Positions 38,301 through 53,300 are shown, numbered from the stretch's first letter. The stretch is 64,000 bases of DNA from Achatina immaculata (GCA_009760885.1 CM019693.1:2608300-2672299); one strand, 5' to 3'. The notes: generated from the letters alone by a model not told the origin. A program made the numbers and translations.

Positions 38301-41300
38301 GTCGGTAGTTTGATCCTGGCTTGAGGGGTGCCCCAGTGCATAAGCGGGTACCCAGTTCTTCCTAGAGCTGGGAAAGGAAAGCCGACAGGGCCTGACACAG
38401 ACCAAATGTAATGTTACAAACCGGTCAAGGAATATATATATATAGGCAGTCATACTGTATCCCTCTCTGTGCCTCATTTCATGTTAAGGCTTCATAATTT
38501 TTTTTTTTTTAGAATTTATTCAGCATTCTACTCCATCTTTTTTTTGTTCAAGATTGTAATTGTACAATAGGTTACTTTGTCAAGTTTCAGTTTGGTACAC
38601 ACCCACAAGGCCATGATGTCTTAAAAATGGATACAAGAGAAGTCAGGGAATGTAAATGCCACCAGGCATGTCACGCTTCCATGTGCCAAAGGTCTTGGGA
38701 ATGCAGGCCTAACGCCATGTTCCCTCAATATGCCTCAGTGGCATGGAAATGGGGATTCTACCTTTTGCTTTAAGTTTCAGCTTGTGACAAAGATAGCTTA
38801 GAGGGAGATAAAGTGAAAATGTTTTGGGAGAGTTCTGTTCATGTTTTTAAGATGTTTTGAGCAGTCCTTGACATGACTAGTTAGATTTTTGTTTTTGATT
38901 TTCAATGCAGACATCCCTGCGCAAAGCACAGAACTATGCAGCAGAATGTAGGGGACTTGCCCAAGTGAAGCGACAGATGGCAGAAAGAAAAACAAAGTGA
39001 GTGTATTCAGTGAGTGTTTTATTCTGTGTTTTCATCTGAACCAGTTGCAGTGTGTTGATGGTTAGTGTCTCAGTTATCACCCTTTCTTAATGTATTTGTA
39101 AAACTTAAACAGAAATTGGATTACTGAAATAAGATTAGAGTATATATATCATTGATAGCAAACAAATAGAAAGAGAACCAAATAAAGAGATACTTATGGG
39201 ATGAGGTGCTGCAGAAAACTGGCTCATACACACCAACAGAAGTAGAAAGCTGGGATACTTCAGTCACATCAAGAGACACAACGGTTTGGAGAGGTTGATG
39301 ATAGAAGGCCTAGTGCCTGGTAAAAAGAGAAGAGGGTGGCCTTACCGCAGGTGGACTCAGGACATACGGAAGATCTGAAAATGTCAGTGCTTGATGCTGT
39401 CGACTCATGCAAGACCACATTGCATTCAGAGAGGCAGTGAGATAGACAAGTGTTCTGAAAAGAGCATGTCACAGAAGGAAGATAACAAACAGAAGAAACT
39501 AGTTGTTGATTTACTGTAATCTGGAAGAAATTGGAAAATGGATGAGTAAATGATGCAGTGCTGTTAAAATAATGCCTCTTGTTTTACCACTAGAGTGATG
39601 GCTTTGGTTATCAGATCCAGCAAAATTGGATTTGGTCAGTACCTTATCCATCTTCTTCAGTTATTGTCTGTAGTAACAGACTCAGTCCAGCTAATGGAGC
39701 AGGGCTTGGATGATGGTGGAGCCCGTCAGGAAGCTTACATTTTTTGAGTCCACTGTAGGTGTTGAAAATAATCCATTTTGTTCTGGTCAAGTGTGGCATT
39801 ATGCTTGTGTTCCCCGTGTCTTCACAGTATTGACTGTTGTGAACATCCTGCAGGCAGTATCAGGAAGATAATACTTTGGTTATCTATTGTTTTTTGCCCT
39901 TAAATTTAAGAAAGTCTTTAGGACATGTTTAAATTTGCAGAGAAAAGTTTTTTTTCTTTTTTAAGAGTTTTTTTTTTTTTTAACCATTTGACTTTTCCAG
40001 ATCCCTGAAGGAACCAAAAACTCTGAATCTGATATTTGGTCTGAACTTAGAAAATCGTAGTCATGATGGTGTGTTCGTCTACAACTGCAGTCGACTTATC
40101 AAGATGTATGAGAAAGTTGGGCCCCAGAATGAAGGCGGTGTGTAAGTATCCTGGTTTCAGTTTGCATTTAACATTCCGAGACTGTTGCTGGTATAGTGAC
40201 CCTTGGGCTCTCACTGCTTCAGTGTAGTATATAATCGGTTATTCCGTCAGGTGCATCTTATTTTGATTTCTATTAATATTCTACAGAAAACAGATAGAGG
40301 CTGTTGTGCGGTAGGACATGGAGATTCCTCAGAGCTAGAACTCTCCCCACATTTATTATTGAAACATATTTTTTCCTCATGCAGATTTTGCTTAAACAGT
40401 GTTATTTTGTTTTCTTCATAATTACCATCAGCATGGCATTATATTTTTGTTTCAGAAATTGACATTAAAATTTGTACCAGATTTGTTGTCTTGGTTACTG
40501 TTATTCAGCACTGGTCTTTGAAAAAAAAAATCACATGGTTATTTCACATGTTTTAATCACTTATTATGTAGATTACATTGAAAAATATATCTTTCACTCT
40601 GACATAAACCCACCAGATTAGTAGGCTGAAGTGTAGAATAGTATTAGCAGAATCATAAATCCACATAAATTGTGTTTAGTGTTGCTGCAAACAGTTTAAA
40701 TTTTACATGTGATATTCATTCACTAAGTCATTTGCTGATGAACATTATTTTTTTGCTTTATTTTCAGATTCTGTAGTGGAGTTGTAGGTAAGACTTATCT
40801 GGCTATTTTATTTGCTCAGGAAATGAAAATAATGTTTTCATGCATGACAGAATATTTCTGTTATTGATTTCAAACAGAAAGCCTGTCTTCAGTCAGTCTG
40901 TTTTTTTTTTTTTATTGTCAAGAGATTTTGTTGAGAAAATGAACGTTGGTTATTCGTGGTCTTATAAAAAAACAGATGCCCTGTCTTCAATGGCTAGTAA
41001 AATAGGACTTGAAATTAACATGGAAAAAACAAAAACAGTGGAACTTCTAATTAACCATGAAGGAAAAATATACATAGAAGGAACAGCTGTTGAAGAAGTA
41101 AACCAGTTTGCATATCTCAGCAGCTACATAGATGGTGACACCAGAAAAGAAGTGAGAATTCAAATTGCAAAAGCAGCATTGACCTTTAAGATTCTTGACA
41201 ACATATGGCATTCAGAAGTTATAAACACAAAAACTAAGTTAAGATTATTCAATTCAGATGTAATATCCACCCTTATTTATGCATGTGAAAGCTGGAAAAC

Positions 41301-44300
41301 AACTAAAGACATAGACAAGAAATTAGACTCTTTTGAAAACAAATGCCTCAGGAAAATACTTGGTATAAAGTGGAACGAATTGAAGAACAACACAGAGATA
41401 AGACAGATGAGCAAACAGCAACCTGTCTCATGAGTGATCAGAAAAAGAAGATGTAGGCCATGTGATGAGAAGAAATAACCAGAGAATTCCAAAACAAGCT
41501 ATCATGTGGAACACAAAAGGATGAAGAAAAAGAGGTCAACCACATGAAACTCTAAAGAGGACATTGTTAAGAGAGGCCAGTTTAGTGGGAATAACATCCC
41601 TTGATGAGGTTGAAAAGCTTGCCAAAAAACAGGAAATCTTGGCGAACTAACATGCAAGCCCTATATGACATTTAACGACAAGGGAAGGATGTAAAGTGTA
41701 AGATGATCTTATTATAAAAAGAGACATGGTTCTGGCAGTCTAATGCTACTTTTACTGCATGTTGAGTTTTTAACGTTAAATCTTGCTTTAATTACCTGGG
41801 GTATTTTCCATAATTCTTTCCCCCGTAACTTTTGTCTATATAGCAGAGCCAGAAGCAGTAAAACCTGTCGCAATGAAAATAATACAACACAGAAACCATG
41901 CTGAGAGGCAGATAGTATTTTCCGCATTCGCAGTCCATAATACAAGCACCGAAACACAAAAAGATTAAAGACCTGGACAACCTGACGGAGGCCCTATCAC
42001 TAGCAAGCATTCATTCATTCATTCATTCCTTTGCTTGTCCCTTGCGGAACTTTGCCTCCCAAACAGCACTCCTGTAGGCCTCTCGGTTGTGAGCAAGATG
42101 GCCTGCTGCTGCTGCATCCATTTCCAGATCATCAACGATGTCCTGCAGCCATCTTCGTTTCGGTCTTCCTCTTTTTCTTTTTCCCACCATGTATCCTTCC
42201 AATACGGTCCTCTCTAAAGTATCATGACGTTTAATGTGGCCAAAATATTTAAGTTTTCTCTCTTTAATCCTCTTTACTAGCCAGCCTTCTTCAATATTAA
42301 GCTCTTGTAGTATAGATATATTTGTTCTTTTTTGTGTCCACAAGCACAGTATTCAATAAAGCAGTCATACACTGGATACCGGCCCACAGTAAAATCCAAG
42401 GAGTGGCAAAAGAGGGAAGAAGAGTGCAACAGACTTATAGAAGCACAACATATGAATGAAAGAGACCAAAAGCCATATATAAAGATATGTACAAAACAAC
42501 ACCCCACAGATAAAAAAAAAAAACAGATGATGAATATTATAAACTGTCATGAGGTGACCAAGTGATAGTCTTCTGAGAACAGGATATTGCTGGCTGAGAC
42601 ACCATCTGCACCAGAAGCTGAAAATTGGCTCCAACAGACCTTTTGTCCTGCAAGCAAAGAGCAACAGACCTTTTGTCCTGCAAGCAAAGAGCAACAGACC
42701 TTTTGTCCTGCAAGCAAAGAGCAACAGACCTTTTGTCCTGCAAGCAAAGAGCAACAGACCTTTTGTCCTGCAAGCAAAGAGCAACAGACCTTTTGTCCTG
42801 CAAGCAAAGAGCAACAGACCTTTTGTCCTGCAAGCAAAGAGCAACAGACCTTTTGTCCTGCAAGCAAAGAGCAACAGACCTTTTGTCCTGCAGGCAAAGA
42901 GCAACAGATTCCACATCACATCCTCCAGAATTACCGTCTGTACAACCCACTCAAGCAGAGGACCTGACCAGACCTCAGCCCCTTAGACAAGAAGCTCTGT
43001 GGTAATGCTGAAAACCTGAGATGAACTGCCACGTTTGTGAGAGAGATTGGTGTACATCTCAGAGCAAATGATGAAGAAGAAGAACTTACGTAAATAAATT
43101 TCTTATGTCCCCATAGTCACTCAGTATAAGTCGTTGATGACTGACACATTAGTAGCAGTATTTTGATTCAGATTTCCATTATTTTTTAAAACTTACTTGT
43201 ATGTTACAGCATTCACTCTCTGGTTAAGTTAAAATATTTCCTTGTAACTTGAGAGAGCACGGCCAGAAATGAGAGACACGCTGGAAGCACAGGAGGACTT
43301 GTCAACCAACAATATCAACCATAGGGCACTGATGGTTGAGGGGAGGATCTGAGCACATATGGATATGTCCGGAGTGCAGTGATGATAATCCAGACCATAA
43401 ACCATGAGCGTCCTGTAGTTGAATGTAATAAGCGGTAGGTGTTGCAGAATTTCTTGCAGCCAGAAGTTCTGTAGAGATTTTAAATTGTTCCAGGTATTGT
43501 TGATGTGCCCTACCTTGTGCTTGAACCAACCCACAACAAGCAGGATTTTGCAGATGCCAAAGAGTATCGCCATTTGATGCGAGCAATGGGGGAGCACATG
43601 ATTCAGTACTGGAAGGATGTTGGCATAGGTGAATGTTATTTTATATGTCTGTCGGTCAGTCATTTGCATGTCCCTTGCAGAACTTTGCTTCCCTAACAGG
43701 TTTCTTGTAGGCCTCTCAGTTGTAAGCAAGATGCCCTACTGCTGATGCATCCATTTGCAGATTATCAACGATGTCTTGCAGCCATCTTCACCTTGGTCTT
43801 CCTCTCTTTCTTTTTCCCATTATGTACCCTTTCAAGACGGTCTTCTCTAAATTCTCATGACGTTTAATGTGTTCATAATATTTAAGTTTTTTCTCTTTAA
43901 TCCTTTTTTACTAGCCAACCTTTTCACTATTAAATTCTTGTAGTATGGATATATTTGTTCTTTTTTTTGTGTCCATGATATTTGAAGAACTCTTCTGTAG
44001 TATTTACATTCAAAGGCATTTATGTGTTTCTCAGCTGTTTTGTTAAGTGCCCAGGTCTCGCAGGCATATGTTGCAGTGGGAAAGATGCATGCCCTTAAAA
44101 ATCTTATTTTTGTAGTTCTGTCTGTTCCTCTCTACAGCTTCTTTAGTTGTTTTACTTTTTGAAGATTGATAGATGTCCTCTTTTAATTTCCCTTATTGTA
44201 TCTCCATTATTAGTTAGTAAATGACCCAAGATATTCAAAACTCTCCACCTCTTCCAATTTTTCCTCATTTCAGCTGCCATATTTGTTTTGTCAGTTGTCA

Positions 44301-47300
44301 TCAATTTAGTTTTCTTCACATTAAGATAGAGGTTCTGCTCTTCGCTGTTCTTGCGGACTGACATAATTAGTTTTTCCATTCCTTCTTGTGTTGTGGACAG
44401 CAATACTGTGTCATCAGCATATCTAATCTCTGGTATTTCATAACCTCCAACTGTTATGGCATCGTAATATTCTTTGTCTACATCTTCTCTAACATTCCTC
44501 ATTATATTTTCAGTATACAAGTTAAATAAGTAGGGTGACAATATGCACCCCTGACGGACCCCTTGTTTTATGTCAAACCAAGTTGTTGTTTCACCATTTA
44601 TTCTTACTGCTGCTTGTTGGTCTAGATACAGCAGTGATGTTAATTGTATCAAATGTGTTGGAAATCCCATTTTTTCCATTATTTCCCAAAGTTTCTGGTG
44701 TTGTACACAATCAACTGTCTTTGAATAGTCTATGAAAGATAAATATAGATTCACATTAAATTCTATGCATTTCTCTATTATTAATCTTATATTGAATATA
44801 TGATCTCTTGATCCTCTTCTTTGTCTAAAACCAGCTTGGACCATATTGACTTCTTCTATTTTCTGTCGAAGTCTACCCATTATGATTTTTAACAGAATAT
44901 TACTAGCATGACTAATCAGGGCAACAGTTCTGTAGTTTGTGCATAATTTCAAGTTACTCTTTTTTGGCATTGTTATAATTTCAAGTTACTCTTTTTTTGG
45001 CTGTGGTATAATTTCAAGTTACTCTTTTTTGGCTGTGGTATAATTTCAAGTTACTCTTTTTTGGCAGTAGTATAATTTCAAGTTACTCTTTTGTGGCAGT
45101 GGTATAAATATAGTTCTTTTCCATTCTTTTGGCCAAATACCTGAATGCCGTATCTTTTTACATAGTGCATGATAGATTGTTGCACATTCCTTTCCTCCTG
45201 TTTTAAGTTTAGCTGTTATCACATCCTTGTGATTTACCATTTTTCAGATTCTTTATTGTCCATAAAACTTATTTTATATGTATGCTCTCTTTATGATCAA
45301 AATTAAAATTCAGAACATTACATTAAAAAATTGAAATTATAGACAAGACATTTCTCTGATTGTAAATTTCTCTTTATAGTCACTTTGCTGCTTTGTAGTT
45401 CATATTGGTTTGATTACTGTTGCATTGTTCTAGCATAGATCCCAGCTTTTGTTTTTTGTTTTTTTTTCCTTGATTTTTTTCTTTTTCTGCCTACTTGTCT
45501 CTCTGCATCAAAGCCATGTACCCCAGTTTCAAGGAATTATATGTAGATTGGTGACAGATTATCAGCACAGTGAGGTCATGTACCAGGGAGAGACCATTTG
45601 AAAATTAGAAAAAAATTCTTGGTAAATAAAAGGAGATGTCATTTAAGGAGATCCTCAAAAGCAAATTGATAAAAGGAAAGAGCAACAGGATTCTAGATTT
45701 AGGAATGTCATATACCGTGAATTGGAGAAATGTGATTGATTGTACTTTAAAGTGAGAAAAGGAGTATGATTACTGTATAGCAAAACAGAAAATTATAGAT
45801 TTTACTTTATATTAAAGAATAAAATTATAGATTCTGCTTTATAGTATTTTTACAGTACTTTCCAGTAAAGAAGAAAATTGTATATTATGCTATATAATGA
45901 AGAAGAAAATTATAGGTTTTATTTTATAATTTTAAAAAAAAGAGGTTTTTCTTTAAAGCACAGTCATAAAAAAGCCATGTAAAATATTTACATTTTGAGG
46001 GTGTGGCAAGAAGGGAACAAGCTTGACCCGTGTTAGTGTTGTGCATATTATATTGGATTATGTTGCTTAGATGTCTGGTGAGCTGTGCTGTAGTATCTCT
46101 CTCTGAACCTTAAGTGCCCAGGGCACATGAGGCTTCCGCAAGGGTTTTCCACAAATGCCTGTCCTTTGCCTTTTTTTCTGCTCCTGCCCAGGTGAGCCCT
46201 CTGTTGCTCAACATCCTTTCTGTTGTTCTTCTCCATGTCTCTTTTGGTCCACCCTTACTTCTGTTCCCCTATGGTGTCCATCTTAGTGCTATTTTTGGTA
46301 GTGAGTTATCAGTCATTCGGAACACATGTCCCAACCATCGCCAGCGTCTTTCCTCAATAATTGTTGTCAGTGGCTTCATCTGCATTTCTGCCAATAAGAT
46401 GTTATTTCTTATGGTGTTTGGCCAAAATATTTTTCTAATTCTTCGTAAACGTTTAGTCTGGAAAGAATTCAACTTGTTGTGCTGTAGTATACATTATGTT
46501 TAAAGCAAAAAAAGAAGACAAAAATGAAGTGTAGGCAGTCCATCATTCTGAAACATGATATATAGAAACTTTACCCACTGTACTATTGTGACAGAATTAG
46601 GTAAAATTAGGTGTCAAAATCACCATCAACCCGATATGTTAAAGAGTGAAATTAACACACTTTATGTTATTTGTGTTTTCAGCTCAACAGGGCATCACAA
46701 AGTTTTGGTAAGTAGTAGTAGTGTACCATGTTGTGCATTATGTTTGGTGGCTTTTGTACCGCAGTGGATGTCATGATGTTCTGTGGCTTTTGTTCCACAG
46801 TGGATGCCACAATGTTCAGTCCCAACCAGATCTGAAGCAAGTTTGTCCATATCTCGAGATATGATGCTGTGTCTTTAGCATATCCTACCACAAACTGAAG
46901 GATCTTTTACATCTTGACTAGATTGATGCGGTGACCTTATTCTTCCTTCAGAGGAACGAATGAACAAACTGCATCTTCTAGTAACATAGCCTGTTTCCTG
47001 GATAGTAAAATGGATTTTGTTGCCTCTTATTTTTTTTTGTCTCTCTTCTTCTTCTTTCGCTTCTGCCACCAAGACCGCCTCGTGATCTTACTGAATTTAC
47101 TCCTGTGGTCCTCTATAGGTCCCGTGGTCCCCAAATGGACCGCGAGAGGACCACAAGAGGTTCAGAGTGTCGCAGGGCTTGAACCTGTATTCTTGGTTGG
47201 TCTTAGAAGTGGGAATGCCTGACACCATGGTTTTCGTTGCACCAGTTTAATCTAGAGTTGGACTTTCTCACTGGAAAACCTCAAAGTGGTTTGGATATGA

Positions 47301-50300
47301 ATATATCCCCATCGGGTGAGAGATAGTGATGATCTAGACTGCACTGGTCCAGTGTCTCCGACTTCAGCATTTTGTAGTCATGACCGCTACCCTTCCTGGT
47401 GGTGACCAGGACAGAGCTTTCGTCCAGAAGGACGAATCCTCGCCACTAGTAAGTTCCACCCCTGGGTTGAGCTGGTTTAGGCATATTATCCCAGTATGGG
47501 CGTGTTTAAGATGTGACTGGCCTCTAGAGAGGAGGTACCGTGACATGAGTAGCCATGAAGCTTCACGTCTGGTTTAAGTCAGTTTAGGCATATATCACCA
47601 GTATGGGTGTATATTGGACGTAGCCGGCCTCTAGAGCAGAAGTGCCATTGTCTGAGTAGCTCTCACCACGAGACCACTGGACATACCAACTAAGCTTCAC
47701 CTTATCCTTTCATTACCTTTTCACATCGGTGCCGCACAGCAACCCTAATTTCTTTTTCACACTTTGTTCATTGGCCGGGAGGAGTTTCACTCCACACCCG
47801 GCACCTGAAGAATCTCTCCAGCAGTGTCTTAACCTCTGAGTTAAGCCGGTCCAGGCATTTTGCCCGATATGAGTGCACATAGGACGTGGCCAACCTCCAG
47901 ACCAGAGGTGCCGTGATTTGACCACTGTTTACTTCGCTTAATCCGTTCTTTCACCTTTTCCACAGTGTTGCCGTGCGGCAACCTCATTCGCACCTTTCTT
48001 CACTGGCTGAGAGGAGCCCCACTCCACGCACGGCAGCTGAAGAATCTCGCCAGCAGCAGTAGATGACCTACCAAACATGACTCTCATCTACCCGAAGCGT
48101 CTGGTTTTCAGACACCAGATATTTGCCTTCACCCCTTCTCTTGTCAGTTTGAATAGTTCTGCCACGAGAAGGCCAGGAGCTGGACTTGATTGTCAGAGGC
48201 TATTTGAGACGCTCACCATTGGAGTGGAGAGCGTATCTCCCACCCCCACCTCCGGCTATAACAGTCATTAGAACCTTTTTTTTTTTTTTTCTAACATGGA
48301 ACAGAATAACTTCCCGTTTGAAAAAATCACATTCTGGAGCCACCTAGCACTTGATGTGGTCATGGGGGTGAAATTATAATCACATCTAAAGAGAGTAATT
48401 TGGATATTAAAATTTGGAAATAAAAAGGCATGAAAAATATATGAAAGAAATATGTTACATTTTTTTTTTCAGGCATTTGAACAGTAATGTGATTAATATC
48501 ACATTTTTAACCACAAAGGTCAGTAGTTTGAATTTGGTTGGAAGTGTCCCATTTATCCAGCTATGGAAGTTGGTACTAGGCTCCTTCTTGAGTTTGAGAA
48601 GGAAAGGTGGTCGAGCATGACACTGGTCACAATATGTTCTAGTATAGAGACAGGTGAAGAAAAAAAATATGATCACTGCCACTACGTCTGCCTTTCGGTC
48701 CAACACATCGAACTTCAGCTATGTTTTTTTCTTGAACCGGATTTGTTTTCCTGTTGTGATCCCTATTCACTTGGCCATACTACTGTCAGTTTCCACTGGG
48801 AGGTAGAATGGGAACCTCTGTGGCATGACAGGCTAAGGAAGACAAATAATTTTTGTTTGTTTGTTATTGCAGCTTTTAGAAATCATCATCACAACAAGCA
48901 TTTGTAATTTGTACAGTTAGAGTAAAAATCCCCGTTTTCATCCCGTTAAGGCACATTGGGGATGTGGTGTTAGGCCTGTATTTCCAAGACCTTCGGCATG
49001 TGAAAGTGTGATGTGGTCAGTGTCATGCCAGGCCGCATTTACCTTCCCAGATTTTTCTGGTACCCAGTTTTAGAGGCTGGTGGACCCCGGGGCCTTTTCG
49101 GTGTGGTGGTAGCAGAGAAAATGCCCACTGCTGGGACTTGGACAGTAGACGGAGTGCCTGACCACTTAGCCAGCCAGGTCATGCCATTAGAATGGTCTTT
49201 GAAAAATCACTATTGTATAGAAGAAAATATGATATGTTTAGAATTTTCCTTTGAGTTTGACCTGAAGTACATTGAAAGAAGAAAAAAAAAAAACCAACAA
49301 AACTTCCTTTTATACATTACAGGGAAAATTTTGGCTATGTTAGCTCAGAGTGGAAGGACCCTCCATCAAATGACATCAAATTTGTGCGGAAGAGAGCTAT
49401 GCAGCTCAGTGTGACTTTGCAGTGTGGTAAGCACATGCTAGAGTTTATGTAGTCTGGTTTGTACAAGTATTTGATGATTAGGGACCTTTCAGTTGTTTCA
49501 GAATGTCAGAATGTGAAGTTTTTTAACATCATGAACTGGCCATTTGTTCTTGACATGACTCATTAATCATCATGTGATGCGTCCTTTCCAGAACACCGTC
49601 TCTCTCACTGTCTCCGTGAATGCAGTGTGGTCTTGAGCAAGTTAACCAGCATCTTGCAGTGACATTCAAACTTTCCATGATGTCATGAGTCCACCTGCTG
49701 TGAGGTCATCCTTTTTCTCTTTTGCCGGGCACTATGCCTTCTACTGTCAACCTCTCCAAACCATTGTGTCTCTTGATGTGGCCAAAGTATGTCAGCTTTC
49801 TAATTTTGATGGTGTTTACAAGCCAGTTCTCTATGACACCTGATCCCATTAATATGCATTTATTTGATTTTCTTTCTTTCCATGATATTCTAAGTGCCCT
49901 TCTATAACATTTCATTCCAAATACCGTTTTCTTCTTCGTTCGCTTCTACCACCAAGATCGCCCTGTGATCCTACTGAATTTACGCCTATGGTCCTCGATA
50001 AGTCCCGTGGTCCCCGAAAGGACCACAAGAGGTTCAGAGTATCGCAGGGCTTGAGCCTGTATTCTTGGTGGGTCTTGGAAGCGGGATTGCGTGACACCGT
50101 GGTTTTCGTTGCACCAGTTCAATCTAGAGTTGGACTTTCTCACCGGAAAACCTCAACGTGTTTTGGACATCAGTATATCCTCGCTAGGTGAGAAGTGGTA
50201 ACCCACCTGAGATAGAGTTAGACTTTCTCACCAGAAAACCTTGACGTGTTTTGAGATACCCGTGTATCACCACCGGGTGAGAGGTGGTTGCCCTTCTAGT

Positions 50301-53300
50301 CCAGCGTTGGACTTTCTCACCGAAAAACTTCAGCGTGATTAGGATACACATACATACCCGCCAGGTGAGAGGTGGTTGCCCATCTAGACTGCCCTGGTCC
50401 AGTGTCTCCGACTTCAGCATTTTGTGGTCGTGGCCGCTACCCTTCCTAGTTGTGACCAGGATGGAGCTTTTGTCCAGGAGGATGAATCCTCGCCACTAGT
50501 AAGTTCCACCCCTGGGTTGAGCCAGTTTAGGCATATTATCCCAGTATGGGCGTGTTTAGGACAAAACCGACCTCTAGAGCAGAAGTACCGTGACATGCGT
50601 AGCCATAAGTTTCACCTCTGGTGTAAGCCAGTTTAGGCATATTTCACCAGTATGGGTGTACATCGGGTGTGACTGACCTCTAGAGCGGAGGTACCATGAC
50701 ATGCCTAGCCATCAAGTTTCACTCCTGGTGTAAGCCTGTTTAGGCATATTTCACCAGTATGGGTGTATTTCGGATGCAGCTGGCCTCTTGAGCAGAGGTG
50801 CCGTGGTATGAGTAGCTCTCACCGCGATACTACTGGACATACCGATTAAGCTTCACTTTATCCTTTCCATCACCTTTTCACGTCGGCGCCACACAGCAAC
50901 CCTAATTGTTTTTCTGCATTTTCTTCCTTGGCCAGGAGGAGCTTCACTCCACGCGTGGCATCAAAAGAGTCCCACCAGCAGTGTCTTAACCTCTAGGTTA
51001 AGCCGGTTCAGGCATTTCACCCGATATGAGTGCACTTAGAATGTGGCTGACCTCTAGACCAGAGGAGCCGTGATTTAACTACTGTTTGCTTCGCTTTATC
51101 CTTTCTATCACCTTTTCCGCAGTGGTGCCACATGGCAACCCCATTTGCACCTTTCTTCATGGGCCGGGAGGAGCCCCATTCCATGCATGGCAGCTGAAGA
51201 ATCTCGCCAGTAGCGGATACTGTTTTCTTTTCTCTCTCTCTGAACTTTAAGTGCCCAGGGCACATGGGGCTTCCGCAAGGGTTTTCCACAAATGCTTGTC
51301 CTTTGCCTTTTTTTCTGCTCTTGCCCAGGTGAGCCCTCTGTTGCTCAGCATCTTCTCTGTTGTTCTTCTCTGTGTCTCTTTTTGGTCTACCCTTATTTCT
51401 GTTCCCCTGTGCTATTTTTGGTAGTGAGTTGTCAATCAGTTGTAGTGAGTTGCCTGCTCTTTCCGAAGTTTTCCCTCAAGTGCTGGTACAATTCTGTTGA
51501 TGATTATTCTGCAAAATACTTTACTGGTGAGTGGCAGTAGGGTAATGCCTCTCCAGTTCCTGCAATCTCTGAGGTCACCCTTCTTTGGTAGTATTACTAT
51601 AAGGCCAGTTTTCCACTCCTCTGGAGCTTTTTCTAGATCCCAAATTTGTTGTAGTATCTGACAAAGTTGTTTTGGTGTTTCTGTTTCTTCTGCTTTCAAC
51701 ATCACAGCAGTCACTTCATCTTCACCTGGTGCCCTATCTAATTTTAGCTTCTTTATTGCCTCCTTTACTTCACTTATTGTTATTGGTCTTGTATTGATGT
51801 TTAGTTCCGTTTTTGCTTCAGGTATGTCTATTGTTTGTGCTGCTTGTGCTCTGTTTAGTAGGGTATTAAAGTGTTCCCTCTATCTTTCAATTTTTTCTCT
51901 TTCTCCAGTGTCCAGTTGTCCCTTATATGTCTTTATTGCATTCTCACATCTTGTGTTGAAGTTACCTGTCATCTGCTTTGTGATTTTGTATATGATTTTC
52001 ATGTCATTTGTATATGCTGGTTTTTCTGCTGCTTCTGCTAAATTGCCATAGTATTGACGTTTATCTTGATGGCATGATTCCTTCACTTCTTTGCATAATT
52101 ACTTAAAACTCGTTCTTTTAGCCTTTGTGATTTGGTGTTCAGTATTTTTTTCTTGATTTCCTTTCTTTGCTCTATCTTTTCCCATGTGGTCTTGCTTATT
52201 CATTCTTCTTTTCTCCATTTCCGATATCCCAGAACCTCTTTTGCTGTTTCCTGTAGTGTTTTATCAAACTCTAGTAAGGACATTTCTGCTTTGTCTTGTA
52301 GGACACTGAAGCGGTTCTTAAGTACTATTGAGAATTCATTTCTTGTTTGCTGGTCTTTCAGTTTTGTTGTATCAAAACATGTCTTTCTGTGTTCTCCGAT
52401 TTTGGCTTTCCTTAATTTTAGTTTTATTTTTGCTACCTGAAGGTTGTGATCACTTCCTACATGTGATCTTTTCTTTGCTCTCACATTTTGTAGTGACCGT
52501 TTCCACTTGTTGTTTATTAGTATGTGATCGATTTGGTTTTCTGTGGTTTTATCTGGGGACCTCCAAGTCACTTTATGGATGTTTTTATGTTGGAAAATTG
52601 TCCCTCCGATGATCATCATGTTTTCTTCACAGAAACTGCACAGTCTTTCTCCATTTTCATTTGTTTCTTCGATTCCTTCTCTTCCCATGATTCTTCTTCT
52701 ATCTTCATTTCCCTCACCTACTTTTGCATTGAAGTCGCCCAAGATGAGTAGCATATCATGCTTGGGTATTGTTTCTACTGTGGCTTGGATGCTGTTGTAA
52801 AAATCTTCTTTTAATTCCTCTTCAGCTGCTTCTGTTGGTGCATAACAAACTATAATAGACAGCTTCGTGAATCTTGAGTTGAAGCATCCATATAATAATC
52901 TCTCATTTATAGGGGTCCATTTCAGCAGTGCTATTGATGCTTCTTTTGTTATAATCAATTCTACTCCTCCTTCATGATGATCTTCTTTACCTGACCATAT
53001 TATTGTATCTTCTGTGTGCTGTGTTGTTAATTTCCTTCTGCCTTGTCCTGTCCATCTTGCTTCTTGTATTCCTAGTATGTCTAGCTTGTATCTGTGCATT
53101 TCCTTGATGGTTTGTGCTAGTTTTCCAGTCTGGTTTAGTGTTCTTACATTCCAGCTGCTTATTTGCATCTTGTATTTAGGTTCCAGGAGGTCTGCAGTCG
53201 GGCTGGGGACTTCCAGTGGCTGGCTTTCATCCACAACCTTCATGGGCTCAGTTTCCTGATAAGCATTTCTCCTTCCACCTGCATTTGTTTTTTCCCTTGC

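Noticed and set aside
42631..42912. CRISPR-like regular repeats
   Set aside because: Units are directly adjacent with no spacers, and the DNA is animal.
42365..43005. Several repeat-protein ORFs on both strands
   Set aside because: The 30-bp tandem unit keeps frames open; no coding bias or start context.
43229..43729. 166-codon minus-strand ORF
   Set aside because: Antisense of MORC2 exon 13 and adjoining LINE sequence.
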